From Gemmatimonadales bacterium UBA7889 (GTDB taxonomy: Bacteria; Gemmatimonadota; Gemmatimonadetes; Longimicrobiales; Gaopeijiaceae), in contig DLRL01000034.1 in assembly GCA_002501085.1 (NCBI GenBank), positions 1,298 to 10,463 on the forward strand: a stretch of 9,166 nt of DNA. Reading direction: 5' to 3'. This document shows positions 1 through 6,549 of this stretch, piece by piece (position 1 is the stretch's first letter; each line of letters opens with the position of its first letter). The notes under the pieces are model-generated. The model made no database searches, was not told where the DNA came from, and saw nothing but the letters and a program-made list of their open reading frames with translations. A program made the translations under genes and the position numbers.

Positions 1-25
1 TCCAAAGCCCGAGGAACGATTTCAT
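1..25 (-). CDS. Start of a further gene in the operon, 5' fragment only
   Basis: The M28 gene ends in TAA at 27-25 and an ATG at 25-23 shares its last base (TAATG). It opens a frame that reads MKSFLGLW to the window edge. A Lys followed by hydrophobic residues is compatible with the beginning of a signal peptide or membrane protein. The overlap pattern matches the other junctions of the operon. Only eight codons are visible, so no function can be given, and a chance ATG is possible. Confidence 0.4.
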
Positions 26-2361
26 TAGCTGGTTGCTTCGATAGTCTCTTGGGACTCCCGAAATCGGTAAAGGAGCATTGCCCGGTCACTCTCTCGCGTG
101 ATATCGGGTGCGAGATAATCCGGTCTCGAGAACACTCCTGGGCCCAGGAGTTCCTCTGGACGCAGCAGATGTTCGATGATGTCGAAGCTGATCGGTTGAC
201 CAACTGGTACCTCTAGTTCGAGATAGACCATTGGTTCGGGCGTTCCCCAGTGATCTGCCCAAGTGAGTTCTTCGGGATTATTGACGACCATTCCATTGAT
301 GGAGATCAAGCGTGTGTCTTCAGTAGGGTCATACTGGAAGCGGAGCCGTTCGGAGCCGATCCGCGATCGCACGCCGATGATCACACGTCTCATATCACCG
401 ATTGTTATATCAGTTTCGATGATTATGACTGGTTCGGGAGCATCCATTGCCGGTGCGACAGCAGCTGGAACTGCCCCGAAGTCATAGCCGAAAATACTGA
501 GGTCACGCATCAGCACGAAGGCACTGCCAGTGCGCTCAACTGCCCATTCACGAGCAGGTAAGTCCATTGTGTCTATGACGGGGTCTGTCGCCCAAAGAGC
601 CTCAGGTGTTCCGTGTTCATAAGCGTATACCAAAGTCGAAGGTGCCGGACGCTCTGCTGTAGTCTGGGAATTGAGGATTCCGAATCCCAGGGCGGCACCG
701 ACTGCGATTACACCTCCCGTGGGGGCCCACCAGCTATTCGGGTGAAGGACAGTGTCCAGGGCTGGTAGGCAAAGGTACAGGCCAATTGCGATAAACACAG
801 CCAGCAAAGGAGCGAATTCGAAGGTCATTGCAATCCAGAGCAATTCCGCTACTGGAACAAAGAACGAGAGAACTGGAACAGAGAATAGGACCGCAAGAAA
901 CCAGCCGAGCATTTCTGTTGTCTGTTCACCCATGATGGTGACCCACAACACTGACATTAATGCCGCCGCGACAGGCCACTCGATATTCATTGCGGCGAGT
1001 GGAGCCATGTACCCTAGCCAGATTGCGGCCACAAATGGGACGATCAAGGCACCGAGAGCCAGTTGTTGGATACTTAGCCACTTCCTAGCTAGAGCGTGAA
1101 GTCCGGTCACAATCGTAAATGCAGCAGCAGCGAGGGCTATTACGTACCAACCCTCTCTGTGATACAAGGACCCCTGAAGGCTACCAGCCTCAGGATGAAA
1201 ACGCGGCAGCCAACTCAGGAGCAGTAAACCAAAACCGAAGGTTAGTGAGGCTCCAACGATAGAGATGCCGGTGCCTATGAGAGCGCCAGAAAGACGGCCG
1301 CTCGAGCGGTGCATTGCTAGCAGTGCCAGGATAAACAAGATAATGAGTCCGGCACTAATCCACTTAACCCATGTCACCTGGTAGACGAATAAGCCGAGAA
1401 CTGGCATGCTAAAATAAACTACGTCCGGTGCATTTACGTTTACGAGGTCTTGATCACCGAGATAGCGTAGGACATGGAGGGCGTGCAGCCCGTGGTGTTG
1501 AAGTGTCGATTCCGAAAGGTTTTCAGGTGTGTCGTACTGCTGGTGATAGACGTGCCCTTTGTCGATTGCCGCAAAGTTAAGTCCCTGTTTGCCAGCTTCC
1601 TTAAATGGTGTGAAATCAGTGTCGTTCGGCATCCTTTGGTACACTTCGTACGCCATGGCGTTAGCGAATGGGTACTGATCAGACGCCTGCAGAGCGTCGA
1701 TTATCCAGCCATTATCTTCTGCAGTCTCAACCATGATTACCGGGCCACCCCCGCCTCGCATTTCAAATGAAAGAACGAGTTGAATGTCCTCCATCCATGG
1801 GTGCTCATTCACGAAAGCTCGTGCACCGAGCAGACCTAACTCTTCAGCATCGGTGAATAAGACAATTACGTCATTGCGGAGAGGTGGTCCTGTCTGGATT
1901 GCTCTTAGCGTTTCCAGTATCGAGACGACGCCCGTACCGTCATCTCCTGCCCCTACGGCGAGGCCCCGGCTATCGTAGTGAGCGGTGATCAAGATAGCCC
2001 CGGTGGATGCCGTACCAGGTAGCCGCGCGACCACGTTTCTGACGGTAGCGGTCCGGGCCATCGTACGTCGCTGAAATGAACTCGTTGAGGTTTGGATTTC
2101 TGGATCCAAGCCAAGGGTGTTAAGGCGGTCGACTAGATAACCGCGGACTCTTTCGTGTTCTGGCGAACCCGGTGGATGCGCTTGTCTCGCAATTTCAACA
2201 AGGATCGCCATCGCACGTGCTGATGAGAATTCCGTTTCAGGTGCGTTAGCTGAGACGGGAGAGGGTTGACCGGTGCGAGTGCTGAAGAAACAAGACATCA
2301 GAAATATGAGTGTGATTGTAATGACTCCCCACCACCGGTTCTGCGCCCCGCCTTTGTTCAT
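25..2361 (-). CDS. M28-family metallopeptidase fused to a polytopic membrane domain (Pff1-like layout)
   Basis: A 778-residue protein. An N-terminal hydrophobic stretch (about 12-28, LIFLMSC) is either a membrane anchor or a lipoprotein leader (Cys24). Residues about 45-300 form an M28 aminopeptidase-type domain. The two-zinc site is visible: His128 and Asp130 in ITAHYDSRG, Asp140/141 in GAGDDGTGV, Glu173/174 in FTDAEELGLLG, Glu200 in LSFEMRGGGG, and His273 in VYHQQYDTPEN. Around eight transmembrane helices follow between about 335 and 563, then a soluble beta-rich domain of about 210 residues (567-778) that I do not recognise. This peptidase-plus-membrane layout is like the vacuolar/ER M28 proteases of eukaryotes and related bacterial proteins. 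The catalytic domain should face the periplasm. It is coupled to the PBP4 gene by ATGA and ends in TAATG with the next gene. Substrates are probably peptides. Confidence 0.88.
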   Translation of the reverse strand: MNKGGAQNRWWGVITITLIFLMSCFFSTRTGQPSPVSANAPETEFSSARAMAILVEIARQAHPPGSPEHERVRGYLVDRLNTLGLDPEIQTSTSSFQRRTMARTATVRNVVARLPGTASTGAILITAHYDSRGLAVGAGDDGTGVVSILETLRAIQTGPPLRNDVIVLFTDAEELGLLGARAFVNEHPWMEDIQLVLSFEMRGGGGPVIMVETAEDNGWIIDALQASDQYPFANAMAYEVYQRMPNDTDFTPFKEAGKQGLNFAAIDKGHVYHQQYDTPENLSESTLQHHGLHALHVLRYLGDQDLVNVNAPDVVYFSMPVLGLFVYQVTWVKWISAGLIILFILALLAMHRSSGRLSGALIGTGISIVGASLTFGFGLLLLSWLPRFHPEAGSLQGSLYHREGWYVIALAAAAFTIVTGLHALARKWLSIQQLALGALIVPFVAAIWLGYMAPLAAMNIEWPVAAALMSVLWVTIMGEQTTEMLGWFLAVLFSVPVLSFFVPVAELLWIAMTFEFAPLLAVFIAIGLYLCLPALDTVLHPNSWWAPTGGVIAVGAALGFGILNSQTTAERPAPSTLVYAYEHGTPEALWATDPVIDTMDLPAREWAVERTGSAFVLMRDLSIFGYDFGAVPAAVAPAMDAPEPVIIIETDITIGDMRRVIIGVRSRIGSERLRFQYDPTEDTRLISINGMVVNNPEELTWADHWGTPEPMVYLELEVPVGQPISFDIIEHLLRPEELLGPGVFSRPDYLAPDITRESDRAMLLYRFRESQETIEATS

Positions 2362-3869
2362 CTAGCCAGGATCCGTACGATATCATCAATGGCGTCTCTG
2401 ACTTGTCCAGCTGGGAGGCCTGATCCATTTGATAGTATGGAGAAAACCACCTCGCTTCCGTCGTCCCGCGTCAGGTATCCGGAAAGCGAATTTACATTTG
2501 AAATTGTTCCTGTTTTCGCGAAAACACGGCCCTCTAGGCCAGAAAGTCGTTCTTGGAGTGTAGAGTCTTTTTCCCCCGGTGTGGCTAGTGCAGAGCGGTA
2601 AGTGCCATTGTTTTGATTAGAGGACAGGTATTGAAGAATCCGCACGAGTGCCCGGGGCGTCACAAGATTATATGCCGATAATCCTGAGCCATCTCTTGGC
2701 GAAATATCGAGGCTGTCTATCCCGACCACTTCTGTCAGGAATTCACTTATAACAACAATTCCCTCTGACCAACTACCCTCTTCTCCCAATTCAGCACCAA
2801 GTGTCCGGATAAGTTGCTCAGTCATCCAGTTTTGGCTTGGCTTCAAGATACCGGCGATAAGTTCGGAGAGCGGGGGAGACTCAAGCGTCAGAATTGGTCC
2901 GGCGTTAGGGCATTCTCTCACAGATCCAGATAGGCAACCACGTCCGACCCTGTAACCCTCACTCCATGCGACCTGGGCCCCACCTTGCAACTCGATACCG
3001 GCTTGTTCAAGAGCGATGTCGAGTGCTGCGGTTGCTTGGCGAACAGGATCTCGAAGCGCGAACGTCAAAGTATCGGTGTCGTATAACTCGATTTGTCCGG
3101 TTAGTTCAAGGTGGCGTGTTTCTGGCAGATAATGGGACCGTACCTGGAGGCCACTGTCCGGCGGGACCGTGGTAATGCGAGTCCGCACATAATCAGGTGT
3201 CCCCTTAGGGAGCCATTCTAGGTTTGCAGGAGACCCAACTGCTGGCCCAGCATTAATGATCACTGAGATCTCACCCTCATCTATCGCGAACGCCCCTCCA
3301 GTTGCTCCATGCGAAAATCTCAGGTCTTCTACTTCCCAAGTAGGGCCCACCGTAGAGGAATCCCAAGCAGAGACATCGACGAAGACTGAGCCCGCAACGC
3401 TTCGCAGTCCTTTCTGATAAAGACTGTCAGCGATAGCGGCTAATGATGCTTCTCCAGATTCCCAGTATCGATCTGACATCGAAGGGTCTCCGGAAGCGAG
3501 GACAACTAGATCCCCATCTAAGAGTGACCCTAGAATAGATCCTGTAGCCCAGACTTCAGTCCCGTAGCGGTAGTTTGGTCCAAGAAGTGAAATGGCAGTT
3601 GCTGTGACAAGGATTTTTTGGTTAGACGCCGGTACGAACTTTTGATGGGCATTTCTGGAATACAGGATGCGCCCCGTTCGCGCATCTACGGCTAAGACAC
3701 CGAAGTGAACCTGATCTAGGGGAGAGGTGTCTAGGGCGGCATCTACGGCATCTCGAACAGTCCCGCCCGAAGGCTCTCCAACTGTAGCGCACCCGGATAA
3801 GAGGACCACGATGATCCATTTAGCGATGCTCTTTGAAGTCCTAGGGAGCTTCTTCTTCAGGAGGTTCAT
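2358..3869 (-). CDS. dacB: PBP4/DacB-like D-alanyl-D-alanine carboxypeptidase/endopeptidase, lipoprotein (peptidase family S13)
   Basis: A 503-residue S13-family penicillin-binding protein that trims or cleaves peptidoglycan peptides in the periplasm. The catalytic motifs are seen in order: Ser82-x-x-Lys85 in PASNQKILVTA, the DGSGLSAYN segment (393-401) carrying the second active-site motif, and Lys452-Thr-Gly in FAKTGTISN. The usual large insertion lies between the first two motifs. Within it Cys312 and Cys320 (GRGCLSGSVRECP) could form a disulfide. The N-terminus is a lipoprotein signal: positive n-region, WIIVVLLSGC, lipobox Cys27. I took the ATG at 3869 because it gives a normal 26-residue leader. 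A TTG at 3896, 14 nt after the YbjQ stop and with AAGGG about 9 nt upstream, would add 9 residues and has the better ribosome-binding site. The stop overlaps the M28 peptidase start as ATGA. Confidence 0.9.
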   Translation of the reverse strand: MNLLKKKLPRTSKSIAKWIIVVLLSGCATVGEPSGGTVRDAVDAALDTSPLDQVHFGVLAVDARTGRILYSRNAHQKFVPASNQKILVTATAISLLGPNYRYGTEVWATGSILGSLLDGDLVVLASGDPSMSDRYWESGEASLAAIADSLYQKGLRSVAGSVFVDVSAWDSSTVGPTWEVEDLRFSHGATGGAFAIDEGEISVIINAGPAVGSPANLEWLPKGTPDYVRTRITTVPPDSGLQVRSHYLPETRHLELTGQIELYDTDTLTFALRDPVRQATAALDIALEQAGIELQGGAQVAWSEGYRVGRGCLSGSVRECPNAGPILTLESPPLSELIAGILKPSQNWMTEQLIRTLGAELGEEGSWSEGIVVISEFLTEVVGIDSLDISPRDGSGLSAYNLVTPRALVRILQYLSSNQNNGTYRSALATPGEKDSTLQERLSGLEGRVFAKTGTISNVNSLSGYLTRDDGSEVVFSILSNGSGLPAGQVRDAIDDIVRILAR

Positions 3870-3910
3870 AGCATCTGCGATTAGATTATTAGCCAACTTC
3901 CAGGACCCTT

Positions 3911-4234
3911 CTAGAAGGCAGCTTCCAATTTTACTGCGGTCCCATAGCAGAGCATTTCAGCAGCCCCTTGCATCACCATTGATGTCTGAAAACGGACTCC
4001 GATTATTGCATTTGCGCCCAAGGCTTCTGCTTCTTCAATCATGCGGTCTATCGCCTGCTCCCTCGATTCCCCAAGCAACTTGCTGTACTCGTGGACTTCC
4101 CCGCCAGCTATATTTCGAAACGTAGCCATGACGTCCTTTCCTATGTGTCGTGCCCTAATCGAGCTGCCTCGAACCAATCCCAAGGATGCGGTCTCTCGTT
4201 GACCGGGTACGTGTTCCGTAGTGACTACGATCAT
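3911..4234 (-). CDS. YbjQ/UPF0145 family protein
   Basis: A 107-residue cytoplasmic protein matching the YbjQ family (UPF0145, also annotated as putative heavy-metal-binding domain) over its full length. It has the N-terminal MIVVTTEHVPGQ, the GLVRGSSIRARHIGKD segment, the EYSKLLGESREQAIDRMIEEAEALGANAI helix, then IGVRF, and the closing strand EMLCYGTAVKL. Family structures are known to assemble into oligomers, but the biochemical role is not established. It overlaps the anti-sigma stop as ATGA, and an AAGGA lies 9 nt upstream of the start. Being third in a sigma/anti-sigma/YbjQ string suggests a role in the same response, for example as a sensor or effector. That is inference from position only. 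Confidence 0.88.
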   Translation of the reverse strand: MIVVTTEHVPGQRETASLGLVRGSSIRARHIGKDVMATFRNIAGGEVHEYSKLLGESREQAIDRMIEEAEALGANAIIGVRFQTSMVMQGAAEMLCYGTAVKLEAAF

Positions 4235-4659
4235 CTTTGTACATCCTTGTAAGGGTCATTTCCCGATTCTTTATAACGTTCCCAAATCACCGAAGCGAGG
4301 AGTGCGAGGATCCCAGCCCAAAGCAGCCCTGCACCCCATTTCTCCCAGCTATCTACTTCAAAATCCGTAAAGAAAGCATATGCACCGTAGGCTGCAAGAA
4401 TAATCCATCCTACGATCAACGATATCCAACCGATTCTTTTCGTCACTTTAGCATTCACCTGGTCCCACACGGACCTCTGATAGTTAACTGGATGGAATTT
4501 TAGATCCTGTACGTCAGCTCCCAGTGCCCTAAAGATTGCCAACTCGCGCTGCAACTCTGTAGAGCTCTCAAGTTGCTCATTAAATTCATCATACTCGTCT
4601 GACTGCATCTCGCCATCGAGATAACGCATCAGCTCTTCTTTAGAGATCGGCCTCTTCAT
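4231..4659 (-). CDS. Probable anti-sigma factor, two-helix membrane protein
   Basis: A 142-residue protein placed directly after the ECF sigma gene with an ATGA overlap and a good Shine-Dalgarno. The N-terminal part (about 1-70) is acidic and helical and begins SKEELMRYLDGEMQSDEYDEF, the style of opening seen in anti-sigma and zinc-finger-like regulators. There are no cysteines and only one histidine, so it is not a zinc-binding (ZAS) type. Two hydrophobic helices follow at about 77-97 and 107-126, with basic residues before the first (KVTKR) and after the second (ERYK), which predicts an in-out-in hairpin and a periplasmic loop of only about 10 residues. The identification rests on gene order, size and topology rather than a strong domain signature. 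It could also be an unrelated small membrane protein. Confidence 0.7.
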   Translation of the reverse strand: MKRPISKEELMRYLDGEMQSDEYDEFNEQLESSTELQRELAIFRALGADVQDLKFHPVNYQRSVWDQVNAKVTKRIGWISLIVGWIILAAYGAYAFFTDFEVDSWEKWGAGLLWAGILALLASVIWERYKESGNDPYKDVQR

Positions 4660-5291
4660 AAACTCCTCTTAGCCTCAATCCCGATGTTGAGTAGGACATC
4701 ACGAAGTGCTTGTCGTGCGTGATATAGGCGACTAGCTACCGTTCCTTCTGGAACATTCAGGATGCTCGCTATTTCTGAGTATAGGAATCCCTGAATCTCC
4801 TTAAGGACAATAATCTCCCTGTGTTCCTCACTGATCTGCTGCAGTCCCCTCCATAGCGTATCTGCTGCGATGTTGCGTTGCAGCATTTCTTCGGGCTCGC
4901 CTTCGGTATCCGTTGAGTGTAGCTCAAATCTTTCATCCAGCGTTTCCATGCTGAAATCAGCCTTGCGGCTACGCAGCATATCATGGCACTGATTCCTTAA
5001 AATCTGGAAGAACCAAGGACTGAAAGATTGGGTTAGGTCGAATTGATTCAGTGATCGATACGCTTTGGTGAACGCTTCCTGGAGAGCGTCTTGGGCATCA
5101 TGGATATTACCTAATAATGCGAATGCGAGGCTCATTCCCGATGGCTCGTATGCCTTGACCAACGGCTCATAAAACCGAGTGTTGCCAGCTTTGCACTTGC
5201 GAATCAGTTCGCGCTCCAGGTCAGGTTGCAAACGATACCTCCTCGGATAACTACTACTACGAGAGATAGCGTGCCTTTCTTCAAAGCTCAC
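4656..5291 (-). CDS. ECF-type RNA polymerase sigma factor (sigma-70 family)
   Basis: A 211-residue sigma factor with the two-domain ECF layout. Region 2 spans about residues 26-110, with the typical DAQDALQEAFTKAYRSL helix and SPWFFQILRNQCHDMLR, which binds core polymerase and the -10 element. A charged linker covers about 111-145. Region 4 spans about 146-198, with HREIIVLKEIQGF and the helix-turn-helix YSEIASILNVPEGTVASRL that reads the -35 element. The GTG start overlaps the upstream aminotransferase stop as GTGA, and its own TGA overlaps the next gene as ATGA, so it is translated by coupling from both sides. The neighbouring small membrane protein is the natural anti-sigma partner. The first 20 residues are basic and serine-rich and precede region 2. 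The regulon cannot be told from this window; the downstream envelope genes are candidates. Confidence 0.93.
   Translation of the reverse strand: MSFEERHAISRSSSYPRRYRLQPDLERELIRKCKAGNTRFYEPLVKAYEPSGMSLAFALLGNIHDAQDALQEAFTKAYRSLNQFDLTQSFSPWFFQILRNQCHDMLRSRKADFSMETLDERFELHSTDTEGEPEEMLQRNIAADTLWRGLQQISEEHREIIVLKEIQGFLYSEIASILNVPEGTVASRLYHARQALRDVLLNIGIEAKRSL
4663..4670 (-). promoter_or_regulatory. Shine-Dalgarno for the anti-sigma gene inside the sigma 3' end
   Basis: The last codons of the sigma gene read AAGAGGAG TTT ATGA on the minus strand. The purine run that encodes the Lys-Arg-Ser end of the sigma factor therefore doubles as a ribosome-binding site for the overlapping anti-sigma start. 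This favours new initiation in addition to coupled re-initiation. Confidence 0.6.
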
Positions 5292-6466
5292 CCGGTTATC
5301 TCATCGAGTGAGCCAATAAAGACGCTCAGTTCCTCTTCAGTATTGAAGTAATGAGGCGAAATACGTAGAGAGCCATCCACACCCTTCGCTGCATAATCAA
5401 TGATGGCATCAATGCTTTCCTGGCCGGTCGTATTAATGCCGCGTTCGCGCAGTTCTCGAACCAGGTCTGTTGGTGCCCATCCATCCACTGAAGCCGTTAC
5501 TGTTGCACCGAGTACTTCACCACGATCTAAGACTGTCACTTTGTCATGCTGATTCAGGAGTGATCGGAGGTCATCCGCAAGTTTCCATGCCCGGTCACGG
5601 ATTGGCTCTATACCGATGTCGAGTGCATAACGAGCGGCTTCCCCAGTTCCCCGTACGAGCCCCCAAGCAAACTCCCAGGTTTCGAAACGTTTCGCGTCAG
5701 GAGCCGGTTGGTACATGTCAGGTGCGACCCAGTCAGCTCCTCGTAAGTCGGGGAACAGTGGTTCATAGCCGCGGGCTAGAACGCGATCTGAAACATAGAG
5801 AAAGCCTGCGCCACGCGGTCCTCGAAGGTATTTTCTCGCGGTAGCGGAAAAATAATCGCACCCGATCGCTTGCATATCGACGGGCATCTGGCCAACCGAC
5901 TGGCAACCATCAACGAGGTATAGAATGTCCTCAGCTCGACACATCGCTCCGATTGCTTCAACATTTTGAACTAGACCGGAGTTCGTTGGAACGTGCGTGA
6001 CAGCTACCAGCTTTGGGCGCAGTCGGTGGATCAGCGCTTCTATCTCGACTAAGTCCACTCCCCCCTCCGGTGCTTCGGGTGCACGAACTACTTGAACTCC
6101 AAATCTTTGTGCGAGGGCGAGGTACTGAATTTGGTTTGAGACGTAATCGTTTACGGTGGTGAGCACTACATCACCAGATACAAACGGAACTGAGGAAATT
6201 GCAGCAACAAACGAAGCGGTTGCATGCTCGCTAAAAGCAATATTGAAAGGGGTGGTGCCAAGTAGCTTTGAGACATGCTCATACGCTATGGTGATTTCGT
6301 CGGCAGCCTCTGACTCAGCTTCATAGCCACCGATATTCGCCTCGAGTTGGAAGTGGGACTCTACTGTCTCAATAACGCTTCGGGGCATGAGTGAGGCCCC
6401 TGCATTATTCAGATGAATCCGGTGTTCACACCCCGGGGTTTCGTCCCTGATCTTGGCCAGATTCAC
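5288..6466 (-). CDS. Class V aminotransferase-fold PLP-dependent enzyme
   Basis: A 392-residue fold-type I PLP enzyme of the aminotransferase class V / NifS-Csd family. The family hallmarks are present: N-terminal LNNAGASLMP (about 19-28), THVPTNSGL (157-165), the PLP-contacting Asp186 and Gln189 in VDGCQSVGQMP, the Schiff-base Lys212 in SATARKYLRGPRG, and a C-terminal RISPHYFNTEEEL. I see no catalytic cysteine in the C-terminal half, where cysteine desulfurases carry one, so it is more likely an aminotransferase, epimerase or C-S/C-C lyase than a sulfur donor. Isopenicillin-N-epimerase-like, EgtE-like and kynureninase-like activities are all open. No signal peptide is visible, so it is cytoplasmic. 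The start is a GTG; an in-frame TGA 12 nt upstream rules out a longer form, and the next Met (27) would remove conserved sequence. No clear Shine-Dalgarno precedes it. Its TGA overlaps the sigma-factor start. Confidence 0.88.
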   Translation of the reverse strand: MNLAKIRDETPGCEHRIHLNNAGASLMPRSVIETVESHFQLEANIGGYEAESEAADEITIAYEHVSKLLGTTPFNIAFSEHATASFVAAISSVPFVSGDVVLTTVNDYVSNQIQYLALAQRFGVQVVRAPEAPEGGVDLVEIEALIHRLRPKLVAVTHVPTNSGLVQNVEAIGAMCRAEDILYLVDGCQSVGQMPVDMQAIGCDYFSATARKYLRGPRGAGFLYVSDRVLARGYEPLFPDLRGADWVAPDMYQPAPDAKRFETWEFAWGLVRGTGEAARYALDIGIEPIRDRAWKLADDLRSLLNQHDKVTVLDRGEVLGATVTASVDGWAPTDLVRELRERGINTTGQESIDAIIDYAAKGVDGSLRISPHYFNTEEELSVFIGSLDEITG

Positions 6467-6549
6467 TGATAATCTGTGTCAGTCATAGTGTTCTAGGAGC
6501 AACGAACTCGAAGTATCTCATCCAACCCTGTAGTGCATTGATCAGTAGG

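Noticed and set aside
752..1099. Plus-strand open frames, including 752-1099, 3727-4125 and 8533-8913
   Set aside because: They lie antisense inside well-supported minus-strand genes, have low-complexity or Arg/Ser/Pro-rich translations typical of shadow frames, and show no recognisable domain.
4656..5291. ECF autoregulatory promoter in front of the sigma gene
   Set aside because: The sigma start overlaps the aminotransferase stop, so any such promoter would lie within that coding sequence; I could not point to a convincing GAAC and CGTC pair there.
6467..6549. Promoter or terminator in the 83-bp gap
   Set aside because: A weak ACTGA/TCAGT inverted repeat with a 9-nt loop spans the region before the GTG, and a GAAC is present, but there is no GC-rich stem with a T-run and no -35/-10 pair with acceptable spacing. 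I see nothing I can support.
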